Shown piece after piece: positions 47,619 to 56,613 of a DNA stretch of 64,000 nucleotides; the stretch's first letter is position 1, and the number at the start of each line of letters is the position of its first letter. The stretch is from Parasphingorhabdus sp. (GTDB taxonomy: Bacteria > Pseudomonadota > Alphaproteobacteria > Sphingomonadales > Sphingomonadaceae). A program made the position numbers and the translations under genes. The notes beneath the pieces were generated by a model. It searched no databases, had not been told where the DNA came from, and was given only the letters and a program-made list of their open reading frames with translations. The stretch covers positions 1-64,000 of the forward strand of contig JAUCYS010000002.1 of the NCBI GenBank assembly GCA_030373505.1. The letters run 5' to 3'.

Positions 47619-47888
47619 TCAGGCAGCGATCGTAACCGCAACGGGGCATACCGAGATCGCCCGGGCGTGGGATTTGCGGACCGCGATCATCATCCGTCCG
47701 ACCCTGAGAGCGATCGGGTCGTTCATCCCGAACATGCCCTTGTAGAGCTTTTCCACCTGCACGCCGGTCTCGATGCCGAGCGCCCGCAGACGCCGGCCCT
47801 CATTGTCGGAAATGGCGGTCCAGTCGATCGCGACGACTTCGGCGCGTTGCCTGAGGGGCAGCAGGTCCAGGGATGTGGATGATGACAT
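47619..47888 (-). CDS. feoA: FeoA-domain protein
   Basis: 89 residues with an SH3-like FeoA domain: LRALGIETGVQVEKLYKGMFG, DPIALRVGRMMIAVRKSHA. FeoA is thought to assist FeoB at the cytoplasmic side. The stop and the feoB start are three bases apart. A Fur-box-like sequence lies 26 bp upstream of the ATG, so feoAB is probably repressed by Fur with iron. Confidence 0.95.
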   Translation of the reverse strand: MSSSTSLDLLPLRQRAEVVAIDWTAISDNEGRRLRALGIETGVQVEKLYKGMFGMNDPIALRVGRMMIAVRKSHARAISVCPVAVTIAA

Positions 47889-47913
47889 ATATATCGAAGC
47901 TCAAACTTTCTAA

Positions 47914-47940
47914 TTGCGATTGATTATCAATATTGATTAG
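47914..47940 (-). promoter_or_regulatory. Fur-box-like sequence upstream of feoA
   Basis: GCGATTGATTATCAATATT matches the 19-bp Fur consensus GATAATGATAATCATTATC at 13 of 19 positions. It contains the palindromic core TTGATTATCAA and overlaps CAATATTG. The site is AT-rich in a GC-rich region and sits where the feoAB promoter should be. Confidence 0.7.
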
Positions 47941-48015
47941 ACTTGGCCAGTCTTTTTGTCAGAATATGGGCCGGTCGGAACGTGACGGCCCACAAAACTG
48001 CCGCTCCGGTGCGGT

Positions 48016-48681
48016 TCAGGCGCCGCGATAGCGCAAGCGCCCGATAAAGCGCGCCATGCTGAAACGATCGCCGCCACGGCCGGTGACCTTGGCCTTGACC
48101 TTCTCAAACTGCATCACATTTTCGATCCTGCGGTCCAGAAAGGCGCGGGTTTCGGCAAAATTCTCGCTTTCATCGTCGAGAAATACGCTGATCGTGCTGC
48201 CATAGACGCCGGAAAGCAGGGTTCGCTTGGTATAATGATTATAGTCGGTGGCGGTGTCGCCAGCGAGCCGCCACATCCGGTCCGCCGCTCGCCAGCCCAT
48301 TTTCGCGGCCCGGCGCAAATGCGGCGGCGCGGCGAGTATGGCCACTGCCCGCCGCAGACCTTCGCGATCTGCATAGAGGATGTCCAGCCGTGCCTCGACC
48401 AGCGCCTTGATCCGTTGACGCACTTTCATCGCGGCCAGTTCATCCGCGCTATATTTTGCCGCCATCTGCTCGTCGATCGCCTGAAACCAGGCGTCGATCA
48501 TGTCGACCGGCCCGTCGTTGAAAGCCAGCCGGGCAAGATCGGAATCGACTCCGGCCAGCTCGGCAGCAGCCAGTACGGCTTTCTCGGTCCAGCCGTCGAA
48601 CGCCGCCTGCGCTGCGAGACTTGGCGCAAGGAAAGCGCGCACCTCATCAAGGGTGGGATCTTCGGGAAGCGATGCGGACAT
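48016..48681 (-). CDS. COQ9-family protein
   Basis: 221 residues. DGWTEKAVLAAAELAGVD, MIDAWFQAIDEQM, KVRQRIKALVEARL and MWRLAGDTATDYNHYTKRTLLSGVY match COQ9, a TetR-fold, lipid-binding protein needed for ubiquinone synthesis, where it helps the COQ7 hydroxylase. The last matched segment, around TDYNHYTKR, is the most conserved part. No coq7 is in the window; a UbiH-type hydroxylase is at 37.4 kb. It is divergent from the Old Yellow Enzyme gene. Confidence 0.93.
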   Translation of the reverse strand: MSASLPEDPTLDEVRAFLAPSLAAQAAFDGWTEKAVLAAAELAGVDSDLARLAFNDGPVDMIDAWFQAIDEQMAAKYSADELAAMKVRQRIKALVEARLDILYADREGLRRAVAILAAPPHLRRAAKMGWRAADRMWRLAGDTATDYNHYTKRTLLSGVYGSTISVFLDDESENFAETRAFLDRRIENVMQFEKVKAKVTGRGGDRFSMARFIGRLRYRGA

Positions 48682-48811
48682 GGATGTTCCTTTGAAATCA
48701 GAGCTATCGATATAGACAGAAATTGCTGGGTTTCAAACCATTGCATTTATCCCTGCCGCCTCTTAACTGTCTGATTAACAATCCATGCCTCTTGTTTCAG
48801 GGAATTCCATC

Positions 48812-49912
48812 TTGACCACATTATTCGATCCGATCACCGTTGGCGCCATCGAGGCCCCGAACCGCATGTTCATGGCCCCCCTCACCCGCTGCCGCTCCAC
48901 CATGGAGCATGTGCCGACACCGATCATGGGCGAATATTATGCGCAGCGCTCCGGTGCCGGCCTGATCATTTCGGAAGCGACCGGGATCAGCCAGCAGGGC
49001 CTGGGTACGCCGTTCGCGCCCGGCATCTGGAACGACGCGCAGACCGAGGCCTGGAAGCCTGTGATCGAGCAGGTCCACCAGGCCGGTGGCCGGATCATCT
49101 GCCAGCTGTGGCATATGGGCCGGATCGTCCATCCCGACTTCCTGAACGGCGAGAAGCCCGTTTCCGCTTCCGCGACCACCGCGCCGGGCAGTGTCCGCAC
49201 CTATGCCGGCAAGCGCGACTATGTCGAGGCGCGGCCACTGGAAATCAGCGAAATTCCGGGCCTGCTGGACGATTATCAAAATGCTGCGGAAAATGCCAAG
49301 AAGGCCGGTTTTGACGGGGTGCAGCTGCACGCCGCCAATGGCTATCTGATCGACCAGTTCATCCGCTCCGGCACCAATTTGCGGACCGACGAATATGGCG
49401 GATCGGCGGAAAATCGCGTCCGTCTGCTGGGAGAGGTGACCCGGCGGCTGGTCGATGTCTGGGGCAGCGACCGGGTGTCTGTTCGCCTGTCACCCAATGG
49501 CGATTCCCAGGGAGCGGACGACGCGACGCCGGTCGAGACCTTTACCACCGCCGCGAAATTGCTCGATACAATCGGCATCGCCTTCCTCGAACTGCGCGAG
49601 CCACCGCCGCACGGCACCTATGGCAACACCGACGTACCGGCGGCCAGCCCCGATATCCGGCCGGTCTTCAGCGGACCGCTGGTGCTCAACAGCGATTATT
49701 TCTATGACAATGCCACGGCCGCGCTGGCCGAGAACAAGGCCGATGCGATCAGTTTCGGGCGGACCTTCATCACCAATCCCGATCTGCCCGAACGGTTCCG
49801 CCAAGGCGCAGAGCTGAACCCGATCGACTTCACGCCGACCTGGTACAGTCAGGGAGCGGAAGGCTATACCGATTATCCAACGATGGATCAGAAAGCGAAG
49901 GTCGGCGCCTGA
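48812..49912 (+). CDS. Old Yellow Enzyme-family alkene reductase
   Basis: 366 residues. It is an FMN-dependent reductase of activated C=C bonds: FDPITVGAIEAPNRMFMAPLTRCRS, GRIVHPDFLNG, and HAANGYLIDQFIR with the substrate-binding His and Asn, followed by NLRTDEYGGSAENRVRLLGEV. GRTFITNPDLPERF holds the phosphate site. It resembles NemA/XenA-type enzymes. I take the TTG at 48812 (MTTLFDPI, with AGGGA eight bases upstream) rather than the ATG at 48785, which has no ribosome-binding site; the latter cannot be excluded. Confidence 0.93.
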   Translation: MTTLFDPITVGAIEAPNRMFMAPLTRCRSTMEHVPTPIMGEYYAQRSGAGLIISEATGISQQGLGTPFAPGIWNDAQTEAWKPVIEQVHQAGGRIICQLWHMGRIVHPDFLNGEKPVSASATTAPGSVRTYAGKRDYVEARPLEISEIPGLLDDYQNAAENAKKAGFDGVQLHAANGYLIDQFIRSGTNLRTDEYGGSAENRVRLLGEVTRRLVDVWGSDRVSVRLSPNGDSQGADDATPVETFTTAAKLLDTIGIAFLELREPPPHGTYGNTDVPAASPDIRPVFSGPLVLNSDYFYDNATAALAENKADAISFGRTFITNPDLPERFRQGAELNPIDFTPTWYSQGAEGYTDYPTMDQKAKVGA

Positions 49913-49939
49913 TCGGAGCCGAGCAGCGGGAGGCGCTGT

Positions 49940-50395
49940 CTAAAAGGCGCTTTGCAGACGACGGAACATGTCCTGAACCGCTGACTCGGCTTCCCTCTCC
50001 CGCTCCATATTGGCGGAGAGGCGGTGCAGGCGCTGGAACAATTCTTCGCTGGCCCGAATGATCTGACCCGCTTCTGCGGGAAACAGCGCGATCATCGACT
50101 GGTCGCTATCCGGCCCGGCACCGAGCATGCGATCATGGTTCCAGGCCTCCCCTGCGGACAATTCTCCGCTGTGCAGGGCTTTCTGATTCAAAAGCCATGC
50201 GATGCAGTGCATCAGCCGGGTCGTCACTTTCAACGATTCACAGGAAAAGGAAACGGCAAGCCTGTTGTCCAGATCGGATTCCTCGTGGAAGCGTCCGGAT
50301 TCAAAATAGGAGCGCGCTTCATCCGCCAGCACCATGGCTTCGGTATAAAGGGCGTCGATCAATTTGGGTGTCAGAAGCGATTCACGAATTTCCAT
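49940..50395 (-). CDS. rcdA: RcdA-like DUF1465 protein
   Basis: 151 residues, all helical. LTPKLIDALYTEAMVLADEARSYF, then CESLKVTTRLMHCIAWLLNQKALHSGE, then AEAGQIIRASEELFQRLHRL match DUF1465, the family of Caulobacter RcdA. RcdA is an adaptor in the ClpXP hierarchy that delivers CtrA and other cell-cycle proteins for degradation. That this copy has the same role is inferred from family membership. No ctrA, cpdR or popA is in the window. Confidence 0.85.
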   Translation of the reverse strand: MEIRESLLTPKLIDALYTEAMVLADEARSYFESGRFHEESDLDNRLAVSFSCESLKVTTRLMHCIAWLLNQKALHSGELSAGEAWNHDRMLGAGPDSDQSMIALFPAEAGQIIRASEELFQRLHRLSANMEREREAESAVQDMFRRLQSAF

Positions 50396-50556
50396 TCGGG
50401 GCCTGTAGCAAAATATCGGCGCATTTTGACAGGCAATTTTAAGAGCGAAACATCGCCGAAAGCCGTCTGTTTCAATCTGACACGCGGCAAATTCAGGAGG
50501 TTAACCGGTGGACCGATCTGGTTAACGCTCCGCTAACCCGCAGGGCTCCTGCCCTC

Positions 50557-50760
50557 TCAGGCAATGATGTCGGGGATCAGCTGGTTTTCGAGCACGATGA
50601 TCCGGTCGCGCAATTGCAATTTTCTTTTCTTGAGTCGCGCCGTCCTCAGCTGATCGGGATTGCCCGCTTCGACCAGCGCATTGATCGCCTCGTCGAGGTC
50701 GCGATGTTCAATTTTCAGCAGTTCAAGCCGCGTCTGCAACTCTTCATCGCTCATCGCCAT
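50557..50760 (-). CDS. DUF465 (YdcH-type) small coiled-coil protein
   Basis: 67 residues, nearly all charged helix: LQTRLELLKIEHRDLDEAINALVEAG, LKKRKLQLRDRIIVLENQLIPDI. The pattern 'L..eH..Ld..I........d...l..LKk.KL.LkD.i' defines DUF465, of unknown role. GGGGGAG lies upstream. It is divergent from a second DUF465 gene at 50944, about 180 bp away. Confidence 0.9.
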   Translation of the reverse strand: MAMSDEELQTRLELLKIEHRDLDEAINALVEAGNPDQLRTARLKKRKLQLRDRIIVLENQLIPDIIA

Positions 50761-50943
50761 TCCGGATCAATCTCCCCCCTTGCGCCGTTGAAACAAATTT
50801 GCAATCTTAACCCTATTCATGGTGCATGTCTAAACCAAGGCAATTTAATCATGAAGTCCGACGCCAAGAATATTGGCCCGTCTATCAGGAAAGGAACTTT
50901 CATCCTCTTTCATTTTCAAAAACACCATTTTGAGGAGACTTTA

Positions 50944-51096
50944 ATGATTCAGAATCACCTGTCAGCATTGCGCGAAAAGCACCAGGCATTGGAACGCAAG
51001 ATCGAAGAAGAAGAAACCCGCCCCCTTCCCGACACGATTCGAATTCACAGTCTCAAGAAAGAGAAACTCAGGTTGAAAGAAGAATTGCTGAATTAG
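50944..51096 (+). CDS. Second DUF465 (YdcH-type) small protein
   Basis: 50 residues from the ATG at 50944, which GAGGAG precedes by six bases; the track hides it inside a 160-codon ORF. HLSALREKHQALERKIEEEETRP and IRIHSLKKEKLRLKEELL give the DUF465 pattern in a shorter form. The function is unknown. It lies 111 bp before ptsP in the same direction and may share its transcript. Confidence 0.82.
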   Translation: MIQNHLSALREKHQALERKIEEEETRPLPDTIRIHSLKKEKLRLKEELLN

Positions 51097-51207
51097 CCCG
51101 GTTTCTGTGACAGCGACGGCACCGGCCTGAAATATTTCCCATCGATTTCGAAGCGAGCGCTATTATTCTGCATCGCGCTCGCGCGGCCTTTCTGTTAGGC
51201 GTACGTC

Positions 51208-53490
51208 ATGTCCACCACAGACCCTTCGAGCACCAAGACCGCCCGCAACATCCTGACCGGCCTGCGGGCGATCATGGCGTCTCGCGGCAATGCCCAGACC
51301 AAGCTGAACCGGGTCGTCGACACCATCGCGGACGCCGTCAACAGCGAAGTCTGCTCGATATATCTGCTTCGCGACGGCGTGCTGGAACTGTTCGCAACCC
51401 GCGGGCTGAATGCCGAAGCGGTGCATGTGACGAAGCTTGCCGTGGGCGAAGGCCTGACCGGCTATATTGCAAAAAATGTCGAGACGCTGAACCTCGACGA
51501 AGCGGCCAGTCACCCCGACTTTCAATATCGACCGGAAACCGGGGAGGAAAAATTCCACAGCTTCGCCGGCGTGCCGATCATCCGCAACCAGCAGGCGATC
51601 GGGGTGCTCTGCGCCCAGCATGTCGAGCCGCGCCGCTATTCGGAAGTGGAGATCGAGGCTTTTGAAACAGCCGCCATGGTGCTGTCCGAACTGATCAGCG
51701 GCGCCGAATTTGTCGACGACAATGTCGCCGAGGCAGGCGCGCTGCTCGATGACGGGGCCACGCGCCTCAGCGGCCTGCAACTGGTCAAGGGCAAGGCCAG
51801 CGGCCATGCGGTCTTTCACCAGCCACGCGTAAAAATCGAGCATACGGTGGCCGAGGATACCGAGGCCGAACGGCACCGCGTCTATTCGGCCTTCGACAAG
51901 ATGCGCGACCAGATCGACCAGATGACCAGCCAGGCGGAATTCGGGGTCGGCGGCGAGCATGAGGAAGTGCTCGAGACCTACAAGATGTTCGCCTATGACG
52001 AAGGCTGGAGCCGGCGGATCAACGAGGCGATCGACAGCGGCCTCACCGCCGAAGCGGCGATTGAGCGCGTGCAGCAGCATACCCGCATGCGCATGCGGCA
52101 GATTGACGATCCGCTGCTGGCGGAACGGATGCACGATCTGGAGGATCTTGCCAACCGGCTGCTGCGCATCGTTTCCGGCCAGATGGGGACCGCGGCCAAA
52201 ATGGGCCTGCGGCAGGACACGATCCTGATCGCCCGCAATCTGGGACCGGCGGAACTGCTGGAATATGACCGGCGGCGCCTGAAGGGAGTCATTCTCGAGG
52301 AGGGGTCGCTGACGGCGCATGTAACGATCATCGCCAGGGCGATGGGCATCCCGATCCTCGGCCAGGTCAAGAATATCCGGCAGGTTGTGCGGGAAGACGA
52401 CCATCTGCTGCTCAATGTCGATGAAAATGTCGTGTTTGTCAGGCCCGGTCCCTCGGTGGTGGAAGCCTTTGAAGCACAGCTGGAGCTGAGCCAGAAAAAA
52501 CGCGCCGCCTATTCGGAATTGCGCGACAAGGAAGCCATCACCAAGGACGGCGTGCGGATCACCGTCAATATCAATGCGGGCCTGCGCGACGACCTCGCCC
52601 TGATCAACCTGACCGGTGCCGACGGCATCGGCCTGTTCCGGACCGAATTGCAGTTTCTGGTCGCCGCGACCATGCCCGGGCGAGCGGGGCAGACCCGTTT
52701 TTACAAGGATGTACTCGATGCGGCCGGCGACAAGCCGGTCATATTTCGTACCATCGATATCGGCGGCGACAAGCCCCTCCCCTATTTTCAGACCGGCGAT
52801 CCGAGGGAAGACAATCCGGCGATGGGCTGGCGGGCGATCCGCATCGGCCTGGAACGGGACGCGCTGATGAAAGTGCAGGCGCGGGCGCTGATCGAGGCGG
52901 CGGCCGGCCGGAAGCTGAATGTCATGTTCCCGATGATCGCCGAACCCTGGGAATTCGATCAGGCGAAAGCGGTCTATGAACATCAGCGCGCCTATCTGCA
53001 AAGCCAGAAGAAGCGGCTGCCGTCCCAGATCCGCTATGGTGCCATGCTGGAAGTGCCGGCGCTGGCCGAATGCCTGGACCTGATGGCGGACCGGCTCGAT
53101 TTTCTGTCGATCGGGACCAACGACCTGACCCAGTTTCTGTTTGCCGCGGACCGGAGCAATCCCAAATTGGCCGAGCGTTTTGACTGGATGAGTCCTGCCA
53201 TATTGCGCTTCCTGAGCCGGGCTTCGGAAAATGCCGCGCGGTTCGACATCATGCTGAGCGTATGCGGGGAAATGGGCGGCCGCCCGCTTGATGCGCTGAC
53301 GCTGCTGGGACTGGGCATTCGCAGCCTGTCGATCACGCCCGCTTCGGTGGGCCCGATCAAGGCGATGGTCCGGTCGCTGGATCTCGGGCAGGCGAAACAG
53401 GAAGTCGAGGCCATTCTGAAGGAGGCGCCTGCAGACGCAAGAGCGCGTCTCGAACAATGGGCCACCCGACACAAGGTCGATCTGGGTTGA
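51208..53490 (+). CDS. ptsP: Phosphoenolpyruvate-protein phosphotransferase PtsP (EI-Ntr)
   Basis: 760 residues. A GAF domain (about 15-165, with LAVGEGLTGYIA and FHSFAGVPIIRN) precedes an enzyme I module. The phosphohistidine motif is TAHVTIIARAMGIP, the PEP-binding TIM barrel has FRTIDIGGDKPLPYF and IGTNDLTQFLFAADR, and the catalytic cysteine is in SVCGEMGGRP. It takes phosphate from PEP and starts the nitrogen-related PTS relay (NPr, EIIA-Ntr), which controls rather than transports. The other PTS-Ntr proteins are not in the window. Confidence 0.96.
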   Translation: MSTTDPSSTKTARNILTGLRAIMASRGNAQTKLNRVVDTIADAVNSEVCSIYLLRDGVLELFATRGLNAEAVHVTKLAVGEGLTGYIAKNVETLNLDEAASHPDFQYRPETGEEKFHSFAGVPIIRNQQAIGVLCAQHVEPRRYSEVEIEAFETAAMVLSELISGAEFVDDNVAEAGALLDDGATRLSGLQLVKGKASGHAVFHQPRVKIEHTVAEDTEAERHRVYSAFDKMRDQIDQMTSQAEFGVGGEHEEVLETYKMFAYDEGWSRRINEAIDSGLTAEAAIERVQQHTRMRMRQIDDPLLAERMHDLEDLANRLLRIVSGQMGTAAKMGLRQDTILIARNLGPAELLEYDRRRLKGVILEEGSLTAHVTIIARAMGIPILGQVKNIRQVVREDDHLLLNVDENVVFVRPGPSVVEAFEAQLELSQKKRAAYSELRDKEAITKDGVRITVNINAGLRDDLALINLTGADGIGLFRTELQFLVAATMPGRAGQTRFYKDVLDAAGDKPVIFRTIDIGGDKPLPYFQTGDPREDNPAMGWRAIRIGLERDALMKVQARALIEAAAGRKLNVMFPMIAEPWEFDQAKAVYEHQRAYLQSQKKRLPSQIRYGAMLEVPALAECLDLMADRLDFLSIGTNDLTQFLFAADRSNPKLAERFDWMSPAILRFLSRASENAARFDIMLSVCGEMGGRPLDALTLLGLGIRSLSITPASVGPIKAMVRSLDLGQAKQEVEAILKEAPADARARLEQWATRHKVDLG

Positions 53491-53661
53491 GCAATTTTAT
53501 GCGGATCTGCCGGCAATTTTTCCTGGAGAGGCCAAAAACGGTAAAATCCGGGCACATCGCCATGATAGCCATTGACTTTTGCCGCCCAAACTGGCTTTTT
53601 TCCAAGCATATCCGGGAAATGCGAAAAGGGTCGCGAAATGATCCGGCCAAGGGAGTTTTGA

Positions 53662-54498
53662 GTGGCCGAAGATAGTGTTGACGACGAAAATGTTGAGTCC
53701 AATCTGCATAGTGCAGGTCAGTTATTGCGCCGTGCCCGGGAGCAGAAGGGCCTGTCGCTGGAAGATATCTCGAAGCAGACCCGAATCCCGAATCGCCATC
53801 TGGCGTCGATCGAAAGCGGCGATTTTGATGCGCTTCCCGGCCGAACCTATGCCATCGGCTTTGCCAAATCCTACGCCAGAGCCGTCGGCCTGAGCGACGC
53901 CTCGATCGGCAGCCAGCTACGGACGGAAATGGATGAACAGGGTCACGGAGCCTATCAGGCGGAATCGAGCGGCTATGCGCCTGCCAACCCCTCCAGCGTC
54001 CCGCCCCTGAACCTGACGTGGGCCGCTGGCATTATCGGCATATTGGTGCTTGTTGGCTATCTGGTGTGGCGCAGCATGATCCTTAATCCGGCCGAAATTG
54101 ATCCTCTGGCAGAAACCGAAACCGCAAGCCCGGTCGAAGCCGCTTCGGCCCCTTCCGATCCGCAGAGCGTGCAGGACGGTCCAGCGGCTCCATCCACTAC
54201 AGGCACGGTTGTGCTGACGGCCACCGAGCCGGTCTGGATGAAAATCTATGATGCCGAGGGCGAACGGCTGTTTGAAAATGAAATGGCGGCCGGAGATACG
54301 TTCACGGTGCCGACGGATGCCGACAATCCGCAGATCCTCACCGGACGCCCCGACGCGCTGACCGTGACCATCGATGGTCAGGTCGTCCCGCCGCTGGGCA
54401 CGGGAGAGCGGACGATCAAGGATATGGGAGTCAGCGCCCAGGCCTTGCTGTCCCGGGAAAAGACGGAAGATCCGGAAACCGACCAGACGCAGGATTGA
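53662..54498 (+). CDS. RodZ-like helix-turn-helix membrane protein
   Basis: 278 residues from the GTG at 53662 (GGGAG six bases upstream). The N-terminal HTH_25 domain (SAGQLLRRAREQKGLSLEDISKQTRIPNRHLASIE) has the Cro/XRE fold. One membrane helix follows (LTWAAGIIGILVLVGYLVW, about 112-132), then a Pro/Ala-rich linker and a DUF4115-type beta domain (VVLTATEPVWMKIYDAEGERLF). This is the layout of RodZ, which links MreB filaments to the wall-elongation machinery. The E. coli protein is 337 residues. Calling it RodZ rests on architecture. Confidence 0.85.
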   Translation: MAEDSVDDENVESNLHSAGQLLRRAREQKGLSLEDISKQTRIPNRHLASIESGDFDALPGRTYAIGFAKSYARAVGLSDASIGSQLRTEMDEQGHGAYQAESSGYAPANPSSVPPLNLTWAAGIIGILVLVGYLVWRSMILNPAEIDPLAETETASPVEAASAPSDPQSVQDGPAAPSTTGTVVLTATEPVWMKIYDAEGERLFENEMAAGDTFTVPTDADNPQILTGRPDALTVTIDGQVVPPLGTGERTIKDMGVSAQALLSREKTEDPETDQTQD

Positions 54499-54619
54499 GA
54501 AAACCAACACGCGTCCGGCGACGCGGACAGCCCGTATTCCGGGGTCGCCGGGCGGTATAATTTTCTTTACCTTTCAGTCCGGTATATGGTTAATATATGT
54601 GAATTCAGCGGAGGCCTCG

Positions 54620-55489
54620 ATGAAGAAATTTGGTATCACGATCCTGCTCACCGGCTTGCTTTTCAGCGCGCCCGCATCGGCCCAGAATGCGAACATAGAA
54701 CCGCGGGTGGACCGGCTGGAACAGGAAATGCGGGCGGTTCAGCGCAAGGTTTTTCCCGGTGGTTCCTCGCGCTATTTTGAACCGGAAATCACGGCGGAGG
54801 CCGGCCCTGCTCCGCCACCGGCAAACAACACGACATCGGCCGTCAGCGACCTGATTGCCCGGGTCGATGCGCTGGAAACCAGTCTGGCCAGTCTTACCGG
54901 CCGGGTCGAGGAAAACGGCTATCGCCTTCAGAAAATCGAGGACAAGCTGGCCGCTGCAGAGGCCGTGACAGCAAGCCCCACCGCCCAGGCCCCGGCGACG
55001 GCACCGCAGCCTTCCAAAACAACCGCCGAAGCGGCGGAAGCGGCACCCGATCCCGAGCGGGTAGCCGGGGTTGCTTCCATCATCATGCCCGAGACCGGGG
55101 ATGCCGCGGAAGATGCCTATATTTACGGCTATCGTCTGTGGGAGGCCAAATTTTATCCCGAAGCGCAGACGCAGCTGAAGAAGATGGTCGAGGATCATCC
55201 CGGCCATCCGCGCGCCAGTTTCGCGCAGAATTTGCTCGGCCGCGCCTATCTTGACGATGGCAAGCCCGCGCTCGCCTCGGTGGCGCTTTACGAAAATTAC
55301 CAGAAAAGACCACGCGGCGAACGCGCACCGGACAGCCTCTATTTTCTCAGCACGGCGCTGGTCCAGCTGGGCAAGAAAAGCGACGCCTGCCGCGTCCTGG
55401 CGGAAATGCAGGATGTCTATCCCGAAGTTGCCAGTGGCCGGCTTGCCGATCGCGTGGCATCGGGCAAGGCCGCTGCCAACTGCAAGTAG
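54620..55489 (+). CDS. cpoB: CpoB/YbgF-like periplasmic TPR protein
   Basis: 289 residues from the ATG at 54620 (GGAGGCCTCG upstream). Signal peptide MKKFGITILLTGLLFSAPASA. Next comes a coiled-coil stretch (VDRLEQEMRAVQRKVF and DLIARVDALETSLASLTGRVEENGYRLQKIEDKL in parts), an Ala/Pro linker, and C-terminal tetratricopeptide repeats (AYIYGYRLWEAKFYPEAQTQLKKMVEDHPGHPRAS). CpoB coordinates Tol-Pal with penicillin-binding proteins at the septum. The Tol-Pal genes are not in view; tilS follows after three bases. Confidence 0.88.
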   Translation: MKKFGITILLTGLLFSAPASAQNANIEPRVDRLEQEMRAVQRKVFPGGSSRYFEPEITAEAGPAPPPANNTTSAVSDLIARVDALETSLASLTGRVEENGYRLQKIEDKLAAAEAVTASPTAQAPATAPQPSKTTAEAAEAAPDPERVAGVASIIMPETGDAAEDAYIYGYRLWEAKFYPEAQTQLKKMVEDHPGHPRASFAQNLLGRAYLDDGKPALASVALYENYQKRPRGERAPDSLYFLSTALVQLGKKSDACRVLAEMQDVYPEVASGRLADRVASGKAAANCK

Positions 55490-55492
55490 ATC

Positions 55493-56446
55493 ATGGAGGA
55501 CGATGCCGCCTCGCTGCAGTCACGGTTCGAGGCGGCGCTTGATCGGCTGATTCCCGGCTTTCCATCCGGTGATCAGAGGCTGGGCCTCGCGGTTTCCGGC
55601 GGCCCTGACAGCCTGGCGCTGTTGCTGCTCGCGTTCCAGTCCTGCCCGGACCGGATCGCTGCCGCCACCGTCGATCATGGCCTGCGCCCCGCCGCGCGCG
55701 CCGAAGCGGAATTTGTCGCGGCTCTCTGCCATGAACGCGGCATTGCTCACAGGATCCTGAAGCCCGTGGTGCCAATCCGCGGCAGCATTCAGAGCGCCGC
55801 CCGGCACGCCCGCTACGGCTTGCTGCACGACTGGATGAAGGAAGAGCATATCCAGTGGCTGGCGACCGCGCATCATGCCGATGATCAGCTGGAAACGATG
55901 ATCATGCGCATATTGCGCGGCAGCGGCATCGACGGGATGTCCGGCATTCGCGAAACAAGGGGCAATATCATCCGGCCGCTACTGCATTTCCAGAAGGCGG
56001 AACTGCAATCCCATGTCGCCAGCCAGGGCATCGAGGCGGTCGACGATCCCTCGAACCGCGATCAGGGCTTTGACCGCGTGCGGGTTCGCAAGGCGCTGGG
56101 CGATCTGGAAGGTTTTGATAGCAGGCTGGCCAGCCAGAGCGCCAGCGCGCTGGGTGCCGCGCGCGAGGCGATCGAGTGGATGGTGGACCGGATTGCCACC
56201 GATCATATCGCCACCACCGATTTCGGCTGTACCGTCTCCCAAACCGCCTTTCCCGCCGAGATTCGCCGCCGGCTGCTGCTCAGATGCCTGCATATCTGCG
56301 ACCCTGCCCTGTCGCCACGCGGCAGCCAGATCGACCAGACGATCATCGCTCTGGACAATGGCGAAACCGTCACCCTTGGCGACATATTGTGCCGTGGCGG
56401 CGCTGTCTGGCACTTCCAGCCGGCACCGAAGCGGCGGAACAACTGA
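55493..56446 (+). CDS. tilS: tRNA(Ile)-lysidine synthase
   Basis: 317 residues, shorter than E. coli TilS (432); the C-terminal domain appears reduced. The PP-loop is LAVSGGPDSLALL near residue 30, followed by VDHGLRPAARAEAEFV, TAHHADDQLETMIMRILRGSG and IIRPLL. It attaches lysine to C34 of tRNA-Ile2 so that AUA is read as isoleucine; it is essential where no alternative tRNA exists. The start is three bases after cpoB, and ftsH follows, a conserved order. Confidence 0.94.
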   Translation: MEDDAASLQSRFEAALDRLIPGFPSGDQRLGLAVSGGPDSLALLLLAFQSCPDRIAAATVDHGLRPAARAEAEFVAALCHERGIAHRILKPVVPIRGSIQSAARHARYGLLHDWMKEEHIQWLATAHHADDQLETMIMRILRGSGIDGMSGIRETRGNIIRPLLHFQKAELQSHVASQGIEAVDDPSNRDQGFDRVRVRKALGDLEGFDSRLASQSASALGAAREAIEWMVDRIATDHIATTDFGCTVSQTAFPAEIRRRLLLRCLHICDPALSPRGSQIDQTIIALDNGETVTLGDILCRGGAVWHFQPAPKRRNN

Positions 56447-56613
56447 ATTTTCCGCTACCGCCCCGGTTCACGCCGTTTCGATAACAGTGATCGGTAAAAA
56501 CATTGGCCTATATATTGTCATCCGCCGCAAAAGGCCTATCTTTACAGGACTGATAAAATCGCAGCGAGATGCCTTTCATCTGCAGCGACCATGATGACAG
56601 GACAAGATGCGCA

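Noticed and set aside
45894-47882. 662-residue plus-strand ORF opposite feoAB
   Set aside because: Very charged, His/Gln-rich antisense frame; feoB G motifs and helices are on the minus strand.
51163-53472. 769-residue minus-strand ORF opposite ptsP
   Set aside because: Antisense shadow; ptsP has all its catalytic motifs.
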